A DNA stretch of 55,157 nt from an uncultured Lachnospiraceae bacterium (lineage in GTDB: Bacteria; Bacillota; Clostridia; Lachnospirales; Lachnospiraceae): positions 1-55,157 of the forward strand of contig CANRJM010000012.1 in the NCBI GenBank assembly GCA_947630925.1, read 5' to 3'. Below the pieces are notes generated by a model. That model ran no database searches. It was not told the origin of the DNA and saw only the letters and a list, made by a program, of their open reading frames with translations. Of the stretch, positions 1 through 6,807 are shown one piece after another (the stretch's first letter is position 1; the number at the start of each line of letters is the position of its first letter). The position numbers were made by a program, and so were the translations under genes.

Positions 1-156
1 ACGGTATTCCCATCCGATGACAGCCTGCTGAAGATGCTGTATCTGGCAACTATGGATATCACAAAAAAATGGACAGGTCACAGGCAGGACTGGGGTCAGA
101 TTCACTCCCAGTTGGAAATCTATTTTGAGGAACGCCTTTCCGGCAGAAATTTGTAA
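1..156 (+). CDS. IS256-family (mutator-type) transposase, 3' end only
   Basis: The window opens inside an open frame that runs to the TAA at 154-156. The 51 visible residues include FPSDDSLLKMLYLATMDITK followed by KKWTGHRQDW and a final YFEERL. This is the typical C-terminus of clostridial IS256/mutator transposases, where a run of Leu/Met residues precedes a Trp-Thr-Gly-x-Arg-x-x-Trp block. The DDE catalytic residues lie upstream of the window, so activity cannot be judged. The reading frame is clean over the visible part. A hairpin terminator and a candidate element end follow within 155 bp. Confidence 0.8.
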   Translation, partial: TVFPSDDSLLKMLYLATMDITKKWTGHRQDWGQIHSQLEIYFEERLSGRNL

Positions 157-216
157 AACGCTCTAAAAATATGCCGGTTTAATTGACATGCAAAAAAATC
201 ACTGTATAATACAAGT

Positions 217-249
217 AAGGGCAGAACCATAAAAATAGGATCTGCCCTT
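217..249 (+). terminator. Terminator-like hairpin after the transposase
   Basis: AAGGGCAGAACC and GGATCTGCCCTT form a 12-bp stem with one mismatch around a short A-rich loop. It sits 60 bp after the transposase stop and could end the transposase transcript or block read-through out of the element. No long T-run follows. Confidence 0.5.
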
Positions 250-283
250 CAGTAACTATTCACAAATCTTATATCGGTTTTCT

Positions 284-311
284 GAGTTTACACAAAACTT
301 GAAACGGTCTC
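284..311. mobile_element. Candidate right terminal repeat of the IS256-family element
   Basis: The stretch beginning GAGTTTACACAAAACTTG lies about 130 bp beyond the transposase stop. It resembles the T/A-rich, 'TTTACACA'-containing ends of clostridial IS256 elements. The matching left end and the 8-bp target duplication lie outside the window, so the boundary is a guess. Confidence 0.35.
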
Positions 312-361
312 AATTGATGACTTTTTATGTCCACAGCAGGAGATTAGAACGATCGCTATTA

Positions 362-646
362 CTAATTAAAATGAATAGTAAGTTCTTTCCCTAATGCTTT
401 TGAAATTTTTACTAAAAAATCCAAGCTGGGATTATAATTTCCGCTTTCAAGCCTTGAAATGTTACTCTTTTGTGTGCCTACTCTCTTAGCTAACTCTGCC
501 TGCGTCATACGCTGTTCATGCCTTGCGTGTATAATTTGTTCAATAGTTTCATATCTTGATTTTAACTTCAGATATTCATCCGAAAAATCTTGATCCATCA
601 TCAAGTCCGCCTTAACCTCTTCAAAAGACATAGTATTTTTATTCAT
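362..646 (-). CDS. XRE-family antitoxin (HigA-like)
   Basis: A 94-residue protein starting at the ATG at 646, eight bases after a GGAGGG ribosome binding site; the longer upstream frame lacks a site. The C-terminal half is a Cro/C1-type helix-turn-helix (EQRMTQAELAKRVGTQKSNI, then SRLESGNYNPSLDFLVKI). The N-terminal part (SFEEVKADLMMDQDFSDEYL) is the usual toxin-binding extension of HigA-like antitoxins. It overlaps the end of the upstream toxin gene by 8 bp, so the two are translated together in the toxin-first order typical of HigBA. The product should neutralise the toxin and repress the operon through the palindrome at 1023-1048. Family-level identification is firm; the exact partner specificity is inferred. 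Confidence 0.85.
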   Translation of the reverse strand: MNKNTMSFEEVKADLMMDQDFSDEYLKLKSRYETIEQIIHARHEQRMTQAELAKRVGTQKSNISRLESGNYNPSLDFLVKISKALGKELTIHFN

Positions 647-1010
647 GACTTTCCCTCCTGATATAATCATCCATATATTTTTTTGCTCGATCTATTTCTC
701 TTTTTGGTGTTTTCATTTTCTTTTTTATAAATCCATGTAATAATATATATTTATTGTCTTGATATGTAAAATAAAATATCCTTGCGATATCGCTGGAAAA
801 TTTTATTCTCAGTTCATAAAGTCCGCTATTATTTTTTCCTTTTATTGGTTTAATATACGGCTCTCTTAATTTATTCCCAAGATTTTTTAACAGCTCGATG
901 TCTCTAAATGCCTTTGCGCGCATCTTAGAATCAAGAGAGTATAAAAAATTTAGTACTGGTACTTCTCCATTTTTCTTTTTATAAAATTCTACAGTAAATA
1001 TATCACGCAC
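639..1010 (-). CDS. HigB/RelE-type toxin (phage Gp49-like family)
   Basis: A 123-residue basic protein starting with GTG at 1010; an in-frame stop just upstream excludes a longer form. Visible features are the N-terminal EFYKKKNGEVPVLNFLYSLD, the central YELRIKFSSDIARIFYFTYQ and the C-terminal LLHGFIKKKMKTPKREIDRA, which together are the signature of the Gp49-like HigB family (PF05973). These toxins cleave mRNA on the ribosome. It is the first gene of a two-gene operon with the antitoxin, transcribed from the consensus promoter at 1048-1025. It lies next to an IS element in an AT-rich patch, consistent with a mobile addiction module. A role as host-inhibition or phage-defence module is inference. 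Confidence 0.85.
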   Translation of the reverse strand: MRDIFTVEFYKKKNGEVPVLNFLYSLDSKMRAKAFRDIELLKNLGNKLREPYIKPIKGKNNSGLYELRIKFSSDIARIFYFTYQDNKYILLHGFIKKKMKTPKREIDRAKKYMDDYIRRESHE

Positions 1011-1022
1011 CTTCTTTCAAAT

Positions 1023-1053
1023 AAATGTTATCATATACGATAACATTTGTCAA
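1023..1053 (-). promoter_or_regulatory. Toxin-antitoxin promoter with overlapping operator
   Basis: On the minus strand, TTGACA (1053-1048), a 17-bp spacer and TAACAT (1030-1025) form a near-consensus sigma-A promoter. The spacer and -10 are covered by a perfect inverted repeat, AAATGTTATC (1023-1032), 6 bp, GATAACATTT (1039-1048). An antitoxin dimer bound here would block polymerase, so autoregulation is likely. Confidence 0.8.
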
Positions 1054-1198
1054 CGCTATTTTTTAATAGAATTGAACAATGCTCCCCTTTCTCAACAGAT
1101 TGCATTGCCGCTGCATTTCTTTAACTGCCGCATATTATGATCAATGCGATTGCGACATTTGATCAATATTTAACTCCAACAGAATTCTTCTCCGGAAC

Positions 1199-1227
1199 TT
1201 GACATCTCAACAAAAGAAGATTATAAT
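1199..1227 (+). promoter_or_regulatory. Sigma-A promoter of the glutathione peroxidase operon
   Basis: TTGACA at 1199-1204, a 17-bp spacer and TATAAT at 1222-1227: a full consensus promoter 54 bp ahead of the peroxidase ATG. The palindrome at 1243-1259 lies just downstream, around or after the start of transcription. Confidence 0.85.
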
Positions 1228-1242
1228 AGCCTTATTAATAGC

Positions 1243-1259
1243 GCGAGATTAAATCTCGC
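1243..1259. promoter_or_regulatory. Candidate OhrR operator (palindrome)
   Basis: GCGAGATT-A-AATCTCGC is a perfect 8-bp inverted repeat with a single central base, placed 15 bp after the -10 box. The core ATTAAAT matches the centre of the known Bacillus OhrR operator (TACAATTAAATTGTA). An OhrR-like gene lies 1 kb downstream, so repression of this promoter by that protein is plausible but not shown. Confidence 0.55.
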
Positions 1260-1280
1260 AAAAGCAAGGGAGGCAATGAT

Positions 1281-1820
1281 ATGAATATCTACGATTTCAA
1301 GGTTAAAGCACAGGATGGGAGCGAAGTATCGCTGGCCGATTACAGGGGGAAAGTCCTACTCCTGGTCAACACGGCGACTGGGTGCGGGTTTACGCCGCAG
1401 TATGACGAGCTTCAGGATTTGTATGAGCTTCATCAAAAAGATGGACTGGAAATTCTCGACTTTCCCTGCAACCAATTCGGGGAGCAGGCTTCGGGCAGCG
1501 ACGAGGAAATCCACAGCTTCTGTACCGGACGGTATGGCATTACCTTTCCGCAGTTTGCTAAAATTGACGTTAATGGCGAAAACGCTATTCCCCTCTATAA
1601 GTATCTGACGGAGAATACCAAATTTGAGGGATTCAGAGGTCCGATGGGACTTATTTTGAAAGGTGTCGTTAAAAAGATGGACAAGGACTACAAAAATAAC
1701 GGCAGCATTAAGTGGAACTTCACGAAATTTTTGATTGACCGCAACGGCGAAATTGCCGCGCGTTTTGAGCCGACCGAATCGCTTGATAAGGTAAAGGCGA
1801 AAGTGAAGGAGGTGCTGTAA
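1281..1820 (+). CDS. Glutathione peroxidase family (thiol peroxidase)
   Basis: A 179-residue cytoplasmic peroxidase that reduces hydroperoxides, in bacteria usually with thioredoxin. The peroxidatic residue is Cys35 in NTATGCGFTPQYDEL, a cysteine (TGC) and not selenocysteine. The second family motif, LDFPCNQFGEQASGSDEEI, holds the conserved Gln and a candidate resolving Cys. The third block, IKWNFTKFLIDRNGE, supplies the catalytic Trp and Asn. Length fits the family. The ATG is preceded by AAGGGAGG. Its TAA overlaps the ATG of the TSCPD gene (TAATG), so the two are coupled. The consensus promoter and OhrR-like palindrome ahead of it point to induction by organic peroxides. Confidence 0.93.
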   Translation: MNIYDFKVKAQDGSEVSLADYRGKVLLLVNTATGCGFTPQYDELQDLYELHQKDGLEILDFPCNQFGEQASGSDEEIHSFCTGRYGITFPQFAKIDVNGENAIPLYKYLTENTKFEGFRGPMGLILKGVVKKMDKDYKNNGSIKWNFTKFLIDRNGEIAARFEPTESLDKVKAKVKEVL

Positions 1821-2086
1821 TGTTTCATTATGACTATAAAACGGAAAATACCTGTTCCCAGCTTATCAGTCTGGATTTGGACGGAGACGTGGTACACAAC
1901 GTAAGCTTTATGGGCGGCTGCAATGGTAATCTGAAAGCCATTCCTCTGCTGGTTGAGGGATGGACGGTGGAACAGATTGCCGAAAAACTATCTGGCGTTC
2001 TTTGCGGACGTAGACCGACTTCCTGCGCAGATCAGCTTGCAAGAGCGGTTCGGGCAGCATATGAAGCCGAGCAGAAAAACTCATAG
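1820..2086 (+). CDS. TSCPD domain protein (TIGR03905-like)
   Basis: An 88-residue protein with the hallmark CGRRPTSCADQL near the C-terminus (the 'TSCPD' signature) and Cys residues in FMGGCNGNLKAI and in NTCSQLI. These resemble the metal-binding cysteines found in the C-terminal extension of some ribonucleotide reductases and in small stand-alone proteins of this family. Biochemical role is unknown. It is translationally coupled to the glutathione peroxidase by a one-base overlap, so it probably belongs to the same peroxide-responsive transcript. A REP-like element begins two bases after its stop. Confidence 0.85.
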   Translation: MFHYDYKTENTCSQLISLDLDGDVVHNVSFMGGCNGNLKAIPLLVEGWTVEQIAEKLSGVLCGRRPTSCADQLARAVRAAYEAEQKNS

Positions 2087-2087
2087 A

Positions 2088-2295
2088 TGATTGCGAAACG
2101 ATTCAAAATAGGATATCTCATTGTGTAATCTGTACAAAAACCATAAACAGGCATTGCGAGCCCGCCGGTACTTAAGCGGCGCGGCAGCGGCGCTTTATGT
2201 ACCGCTGCGTGGCGAAACACAGCGAAAGCGTGCCTGTGTTGGTTTTGTGCAGATTACACAATGGATATAGACGATAGGAACGTTCCGCAATTGCC
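2088..2295. repeat. Palindromic REP/MITE-like element, copy 1
   Basis: The whole gap between the TSCPD gene and the regulator is a nested imperfect palindrome. The ends are GATTGCGAAACGATTC (2089-2104) and the related inverted copy around 2278-2294. Inside are arms CATTGTGTAATCTGTACAAA (from 2119) and its complement to 2263, and at the centre CGGTAC...GTACCG (2165-2204) around GGCGCGGCAGCGGCGC. No coding capacity. A shorter relative lies at 22885-23004. Confidence 0.7.
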
Positions 2296-2331
2296 TAAGA
2301 AAAAATCATAACGTAAGGAGAAGCAGACACT

Positions 2332-2772
2332 ATGGCGGACCAATTTGACCCACTGAAACTTGAAAACCAATTATGTTTCCCTCTCTATGCCTGTGCGAAA
2401 GAAATCGTGAAGGCATATAAGCCTTATCTGGATGAACTTGACCTTACCTATACACAGTATATTACCATGATGGTAATGTGGGAACATAAGGAACTGCGGG
2501 TAAAGGAAGTCGGTAAATATCTGTATCTCGATTCCAGTACATTGACACCGCTGCTCAAACGGCTGGAGGAAAAGAGGTATGTGGCGAGGCGCCGCTCGAC
2601 AGAAGATGAGCGCGATCTTATTGTTTCTATAACTGACGAGGGAGAGGCTTTGCGCGAAAGGGCTCTGACTGTACCGCAGCGTCTTGCTGCCTGCATCGCT
2701 CTGGAACCGGAAAAAGCGCAGCTTCTTTATGGGGTTCTGCATGAGCTGCTTGGTAAGTTGGGCAGCAAATAA
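2332..2772 (+). CDS. OhrR-like MarR-family organic-peroxide sensor
   Basis: A 146-residue winged-helix repressor. Cys15 in LENQLCFPLYACAKEIVKAY is the peroxide-sensing cysteine of OhrR at the same position as in Bacillus, and the Tyr residues that hydrogen-bond it follow in the same places (YKPYLDELDLTYTQY). The DNA-binding part carries YLDSSTLTPLLKRLEEKRYV and the wing RRRSTEDERDLIVSITDEG. One-Cys sensing is likely; a further Cys in LAACIAL near the C-terminus is available for a disulfide. RBS GTAAGGAG precedes the ATG. Usual OhrR partners are ohr genes; here the candidate target is the glutathione peroxidase operon. Confidence 0.9.
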   Translation: MADQFDPLKLENQLCFPLYACAKEIVKAYKPYLDELDLTYTQYITMMVMWEHKELRVKEVGKYLYLDSSTLTPLLKRLEEKRYVARRRSTEDERDLIVSITDEGEALRERALTVPQRLAACIALEPEKAQLLYGVLHELLGKLGSK

Positions 2773-2872
2773 AACCCGGATATGTCCAATGGTTTCGGCA
2801 AGGCGCCGTCCGCAGCGGATGGCGTCTGAAGCCGGAAAGACAGGATTAGGCATATTCTGCATGAGTATTATT

Positions 2873-2896
2873 GACGCAAAGCTGCGTCTTTTTTTT
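2873..2896 (+). terminator. Intrinsic terminator after the OhrR-like gene
   Basis: GACGCA-AAGC-TGCGTC followed by eight T residues: a compact 6-bp hairpin with U-tract, 100 bp after the stop of the regulator. The bases between (2773-2872) show no coding signal. Confidence 0.85.
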
Positions 2897-2972
2897 GCAC
2901 ATTTTTTTATATGAGGACATAATAGAGATAGAGGGGTTGATGAACCGGTTAAAATTTCAGGAGGACTAAGAG

Positions 2973-3650
2973 ATGTACCAGGAGATAAATGACTTTATTC
3001 AGAGATATGGAGATGACATTTATCGTTTTTGTTACTATTTGACAAAAAATCGGACAGAGGCAGAGGATTTGTATCAGGAAGCTTTTTTGAAGGCAGTGGA
3101 GAAAAAAGAGGTTCTTTTGCATATCCTTCAGGCTGTCCGGCAAGAAAAAGAAGACCGCAGCGCGCTGAAATATCTGATGGCTATCGTTGCAAACCTCTGG
3201 AGAAATAAACAGAGAAAGCAGATGAGACACAGAAGGATTGCTCCCAGAGACGATCGGGAGGAAGCAGTCCTTGCGGTAACAAGCCATGTGGGGAATCCGG
3301 AGAGGGACTATCTGCAAAAAGAACTGCGTGAGGAAGTCAGAAGGGTTGTTTACGGGCTGCCGGACAAAATGAAGGTGGTGGTCTATCTGTATTACATTGT
3401 CCAGATGAGTACGGCGGAGATTGCAGAAGAGCTTCACATACCGAATGCAACAGTCAGAAGCAGATTGAGCCGGTTATGGCAGTGGGTGACAGATATTCCA
3501 TGTATCTTGTCCTGCGTATTACGGGGGATAAAAAAATTATTTCTGAGAATCATACAGGCTTTTCCTATTGTATTTTTGGAAGTGAAAAAAAAGGCGAGGA
3601 TATTGCAGAAACGTATCAGGATTATCTGCTGGCAGCCGAAGGAAACGTGA
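2973..3650 (+). pseudogene. ECF-type sigma factor with lost region-4 C-terminus
   Basis: Residues 1-168 read as a sigma-70-family ECF factor: region 2 contains DIYRFCYYLTKNRTEAEDLYQEAF, here quoted only as DIYRFCYYLTK and EAEDLYQEAFLKA, and region 4 contains TAEIAEELHIPNATVRSRLS. After the RSRLSR motif, where a recognition-helix tail of basic residues is expected, the frame turns into unrelated sequence (WQWVTDIPCILSC...) and runs on to 3650. The same DNA from 3476 encodes the C-terminal half of an anti-sigma-like protein in another frame. This looks like a deletion that removed the end of sigma and the start of its anti-sigma partner. Start ATG has AGGAGG eight bases ahead. Residual function of the fused product is unknown. 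Confidence 0.65.
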
Positions 3651-4132
3651 TGTATTATGCTGTGCGGGTTCAATATCATGCGCAGGGACAAAAACAGGCA
3701 GGAAAATATTTTTTGAAAGCAGGTAATCTTTGCTATGCGGATGATGTGGACAGTATGGGAAGAATAGGGAAATTTAAGACAGATAAAGATGGCAGTCCCT
3801 TGATCGCACAGGAGGGGCAATATGAACTGACATTTTCTGTTCCGGTCTCTGATCAAAAAGTTACTGCCCGGATAGACGGGATGAAAGTAACCATAACGAC
3901 GCTAAATGCTTGCTTTTTGGGTGGAAAAGATACTTTTCAGGACAAGGTTGACCAAAAGACTGGGACAAGGATTCCTGAGGCGTACCTTTTCATGAAAGAT
4001 GGAAGTAAGGTAGAAGTGATTTCCGAGGCAACAACGACGGAGGGAAATTTGTTGTGCGGACTGGAACGCCCTGTTGATACAGAACAGATCCGCAGCTTGG
4101 AATTTCAGGGGAAAGAATATCCTGTAAAATAA
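3476..4132 (+). pseudogene. 5'-truncated anti-sigma-like (DUF4179-type) gene
   Basis: The frame encodes 218 residues resembling the extracytoplasmic C-terminal half of DUF4179/DUF5643-type anti-sigma proteins: repeated beta-rich segments such as YELTFSVPVSDQKV, a DGMKVTIT block and a final GLERPVDTEQIRSLEF. The cytoplasmic sigma-binding part and transmembrane helix expected at the N-terminus are missing, and there is no ribosome binding site at the first ATG, which lies within the overlapping sigma frame. The best explanation is a deletion junction near 3470. It might still be translated by read-in, but without a membrane anchor it cannot work as usual. Confidence 0.55.
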
Positions 4133-4148
4133 TAAGTAAAGAAAATAA

Positions 4149-4222
4149 TCGGGGCAACAGGATTTGAACCTGCGACCTCACGGCCCCCAGCCGTGCGCGC
4201 TACCAAGCTACGCCATACCCCG
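4149..4222 (-). tRNA. tRNA-Pro (anticodon GGG)
   Basis: On the minus strand a full 74-nt cloverleaf folds: acceptor CGGGGTA with TGCCCCG and discriminator A, anticodon stem CACGG/CCGTG around loop CTGGGGG (anticodon GGG), and T-loop GTTCAAATC. The CCA is not encoded. A consensus promoter lies 45 bp upstream. Confidence 0.95.
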
Positions 4223-4266
4223 GTAAAGGAAATGAAACCGAATATCGATTTCTTTTACCGTTGTAT

Positions 4267-4295
4267 ATAGTATACGATATTGCCGCATTTGTCAA
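4267..4295 (-). promoter_or_regulatory. Promoter of tRNA-Pro
   Basis: Minus strand TTGACA (4295-4290), 17-bp spacer, TACTAT (4272-4267): a strong sigma-A promoter correctly placed for the tRNA. Confidence 0.8.
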
Positions 4296-4316
4296 AAGAA
4301 ATTTTAGTTCCTTATT

Positions 4317-4346
4317 AGGGCAACGTGTTTGCGTTGTCCTTTTTTC
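4317..4346 (+). terminator. Hairpin with T-run upstream of the first response regulator
   Basis: AGGGCAACG-TGTTT-GCGTTGTCCT followed by TTTTTT. No plus-strand gene lies between the tRNA and this point, so it may end read-through from the collapsed sigma locus. The rest of 4223-4508 holds the tRNA promoter and an A/T-rich leader with no further signal. Confidence 0.65.
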
Positions 4347-4508
4347 TATCAAGTAAAAAAGCAATATGGAACCTATAAAATCCATTTGTCATAAATAGAG
4401 TGTTGTCAAGAGCTTGTGGATTTTTTAAAGATAAAATATAATATTCGGTAGTATCGGATGGGTACCTGTATACCAATCTAAGGGAAATAGAATCGGGAGG
4501 AACGGGTA

Positions 4509-5282
4509 ATGCGCATATTAGTGATAGAGGACGATGTTCAGCTACGCACCGGTTTAGAGGAGCTATTAGAGCAGGAGTATACTGTCATAACGGTGGGGAG
4601 TGTGGCGGAAGCAAGAGCGATTCGCAGAGAGGCTGCCCAGACAGAAAAAAATATTGATTTATTCCTGTTGGATATTATGCTTCAGGATGGCTTAGGATTT
4701 GAACTATGTCGTGAAATTCGGGAACAGGAAGACACACCGGTTATTTTTTTGACAGCTTTGGAGGATGAGGAGCATACGATTCAGGGGTTGAATATGGGCG
4801 GCGATGATTATATTGCGAAACCATTTCGCAGCAGAGAATTGTTGGCGAGGATTTCTGCCCACATACGAAGGCATCAGAGCAGGTATTCATCGGAAGCAGG
4901 CGTGGAAAAATTGGAAGGAGGAGCGACTGCCGGAAGCGTGAGAGGATATATTCAGAGCGGGGATATTTGTTTTTTCACGAAAGAAGAGCGCGTGTATTGT
5001 AAGGGACAGGAGATTTCTTTGCGAAGAGTGGAGTTAGAACTATTGAAATATTTTTTAGAGAGTCGTGGAAGATTATTGCGAAGGGAACAAATTTTAGATT
5101 ATATTTGGGACAGTGTTGGCGATATAGTGGAGGATAATACATTGTCTGTGCAGATTAGCCGTCTGCGAAAGCAGATTGGCAGGTATCAGGGGGAAGAATA
5201 CATTGAGACAATCCGGGGGATTGGTTATCGCTGGAATCAAGAGATTAAGTATCATAAAAGAAATGAGGAAGCGGGAAGATGA
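4509..5282 (+). CDS. OmpR-family response regulator
   Basis: A 257-residue two-domain transcription factor. The receiver domain (about 1-120) has the acidic pair Asp8/Asp9, phospho-acceptor Asp55 in LFLLDIMLQDG, Thr in FLTALED and Lys in DDYIAKPF. A linker of about 40 residues follows, longer than usual, and then a winged helix (about 160-248) ending in YIETIRGIGYRW. RBS GGGAGGAACGG precedes the ATG. It overlaps the kinase gene by 4 bp (ATGA), so the two are coupled. Direct repeats in the permease promoter at 6711-6728 are a likely target, suggesting that this system switches on the downstream ABC-type permease, as Bce-type systems do. Confidence 0.93.
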   Translation: MRILVIEDDVQLRTGLEELLEQEYTVITVGSVAEARAIRREAAQTEKNIDLFLLDIMLQDGLGFELCREIREQEDTPVIFLTALEDEEHTIQGLNMGGDDYIAKPFRSRELLARISAHIRRHQSRYSSEAGVEKLEGGATAGSVRGYIQSGDICFFTKEERVYCKGQEISLRRVELELLKYFLESRGRLLRREQILDYIWDSVGDIVEDNTLSVQISRLRKQIGRYQGEEYIETIRGIGYRWNQEIKYHKRNEEAGR

Positions 5283-6715
5283 GATCAAAATATTATTATA
5301 TATCTGTTTGCTGTCTGGTTATTTTATTGTGCGGGACCATGCTCGCAGGAATGCAGCTTTCTGCTGTGCGGGATAAAAAAGGATTTAAGGCAGTTGTGGG
5401 AAGCTTATATGAAAAAAATCCTGAAATAGCGGCTCAGGTTTTGCAAAGCGCATTAAATTCTGACAGAGCCCATTCTCAGGAAATGGCGGAAATGGGGGAA
5501 AAGGCAGCGGAACAACTGGGTTATACGGACAAAGTGTATGATTTCTATTTCTTTCGGCTGGGAAAGCGGGAGGAACAGGTTTTTTGGGGGATTTTCTGCG
5601 CGGGAATCGGGACACTCCTGATAGTTATATGCAGTAAAGGATATACTTCTTTCCTAAAGCAGCTTGACGATTTAAGGAGAAGAATACGGAAAACGACAGA
5701 GCAAGAGGAAGAATTTATGATGGAAGTTGACGGAGAAAAGGAGTGGATTCGTCTGGAGTATGAAATCAGGGATATCATCAAAGGTAGGCAGAAGCAGGAG
5801 AGATACCTGAGACGAAGGCAGAAACAGATGGAATTGTTTATAGGAAATGTGGCGCATCAGATAAAAACCCCTCTTACAGGGATGATACTGAATCTGGAAC
5901 TGCTAGACAGCCGTCTGAAAGAGAAACAGTCGGTACAGCAGGATTTGAAAGAACAGTCGACACAACAAGCTTTGGAAGAACAGTCGGAACAACAAGCTTT
6001 GAAAGAACAGTCGGCACAACGAGCTTTGAAAGGGCAGTCGGAACAGAAAAATTCGGGAACGCAGCCTGTACGTATAGCTCCGGAAAGGCAGAGGAGAGAT
6101 GGCATTCAACTGGTTCAGGACAGCATCAAAAACGGAGAGAAAATCAGGGGATATATTATGCAGTTGTTAAATCTGGCAAGGATGGAGGCAGGAAAGATCC
6201 ATTTCCGAAGGGAATCTGTGGAATTGACAGAGCTTTTTGAAGAGATACAGGAGAAATTCGGTAAGGATCGGCTTCTTCTGCGATGGCAGGCAGAGACAGA
6301 TGACGAGAGGGCGTTTATTATAAAAGGAGACCGGGACTGGCTGTATGATGCTGTTTTTAATCTGGTAGAGAATAGCATTCTCCATGGAAAGCCTGATACG
6401 CCAGTCGAATTACAGGCGATTGAAATGGGAAATGAAGTGAAGATTGTGCTGAGAGATCAGGGAAGTGGAATGGGGAAGGAGGAAATGGAACACTTATTTG
6501 ACCGCTATTTTGTGGGAGATACCTCGGAGAAATTTTCTACCGGGATTGGTTTGCATCTGGCATGGTATGTTATTCAGGGACATCATGGAGAGATTGCTGC
6601 CGAGAGCCTGTCCGGCGAAGGAACCAGCATAACATTCCGGCTGCCCAGATTTGACTTGAAGGAAAAGATTGCGGCAGAGGGCAATGGGAGCGATTATAAA
6701 TTTTATCCGGTGTAA
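5279..6715 (+). CDS. Sensor histidine kinase with tandem repeat in the DHp domain
   Basis: A 478-residue membrane kinase. Two transmembrane helices (about 5-27 and 102-122) flank an extracellular domain of about 75 residues. The H-box is NVAHQIKTPLTGM with phospho-acceptor His193. The ATPase domain shows NLVENSILHG (N-box), DQGSGMG (G1) and STGIGLHLAW (G2). Between the two DHp helices lies an insertion of about 40 residues made of a 9-residue repeat (EQSxQQALK), encoded by 27-bp direct repeats at 5923-6049. It is very rich in Gln/Glu and predicted to lengthen the coiled hairpin. Kinase motifs are intact, so the protein is probably functional. Partner is the upstream regulator. Confidence 0.92.
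   Translation: MRSKYYYISVCCLVILLCGTMLAGMQLSAVRDKKGFKAVVGSLYEKNPEIAAQVLQSALNSDRAHSQEMAEMGEKAAEQLGYTDKVYDFYFFRLGKREEQVFWGIFCAGIGTLLIVICSKGYTSFLKQLDDLRRRIRKTTEQEEEFMMEVDGEKEWIRLEYEIRDIIKGRQKQERYLRRRQKQMELFIGNVAHQIKTPLTGMILNLELLDSRLKEKQSVQQDLKEQSTQQALEEQSEQQALKEQSAQRALKGQSEQKNSGTQPVRIAPERQRRDGIQLVQDSIKNGEKIRGYIMQLLNLARMEAGKIHFRRESVELTELFEEIQEKFGKDRLLLRWQAETDDERAFIIKGDRDWLYDAVFNLVENSILHGKPDTPVELQAIEMGNEVKIVLRDQGSGMGKEEMEHLFDRYFVGDTSEKFSTGIGLHLAWYVIQGHHGEIAAESLSGEGTSITFRLPRFDLKEKIAAEGNGSDYKFYPV
5923..6049 (+). repeat. 27-bp in-frame tandem repeat (about 4.7 copies)
   Basis: The hexamer CAGTCG recurs at 5927, 5954, 5981 and 6008 and, as CAGTCG again, at 6035: an exact 27-bp period. The first spacing block is the most diverged. 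Each unit encodes nine residues, Glu-Gln-Ser-x-Gln-Gln-Ala-Leu-Lys/Glu. Confidence 0.9.
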
Positions 6716-6743
6716 GAGTCTTGTAAGATTGGTGTGGTATACT
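6711..6743 (+). promoter_or_regulatory. Regulated promoter of the permease operon with 11-bp direct repeats
   Basis: TGTAAGAGTCT-TGTAAGATTGG are two direct repeats with an 11-bp period (6711 and 6722), followed by TATACT at 6738-6743. The -35 region has no consensus and is covered by the repeats, the usual arrangement for activation by an OmpR-family regulator. The kinase stop codon lies inside the first repeat. Confidence 0.6.
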
Positions 6744-6807
6744 GTTTATATGCAAAAAGATGTTTCACATAAAGCATCTGTGGGAAGGACGCACAGGGGA
6801 GGCGCAT

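Noticed and set aside
1281..1820. Possible selenocysteine in the glutathione peroxidase
   Set aside because: The active-site codon is TGC (Cys35); there is no in-frame TGA and no selenocysteine element is needed.
5857..6109. Cys/Phe-rich minus-strand frames
   Set aside because: They are antisense shadows of the kinase tandem repeat; no start signal and no independent evidence.
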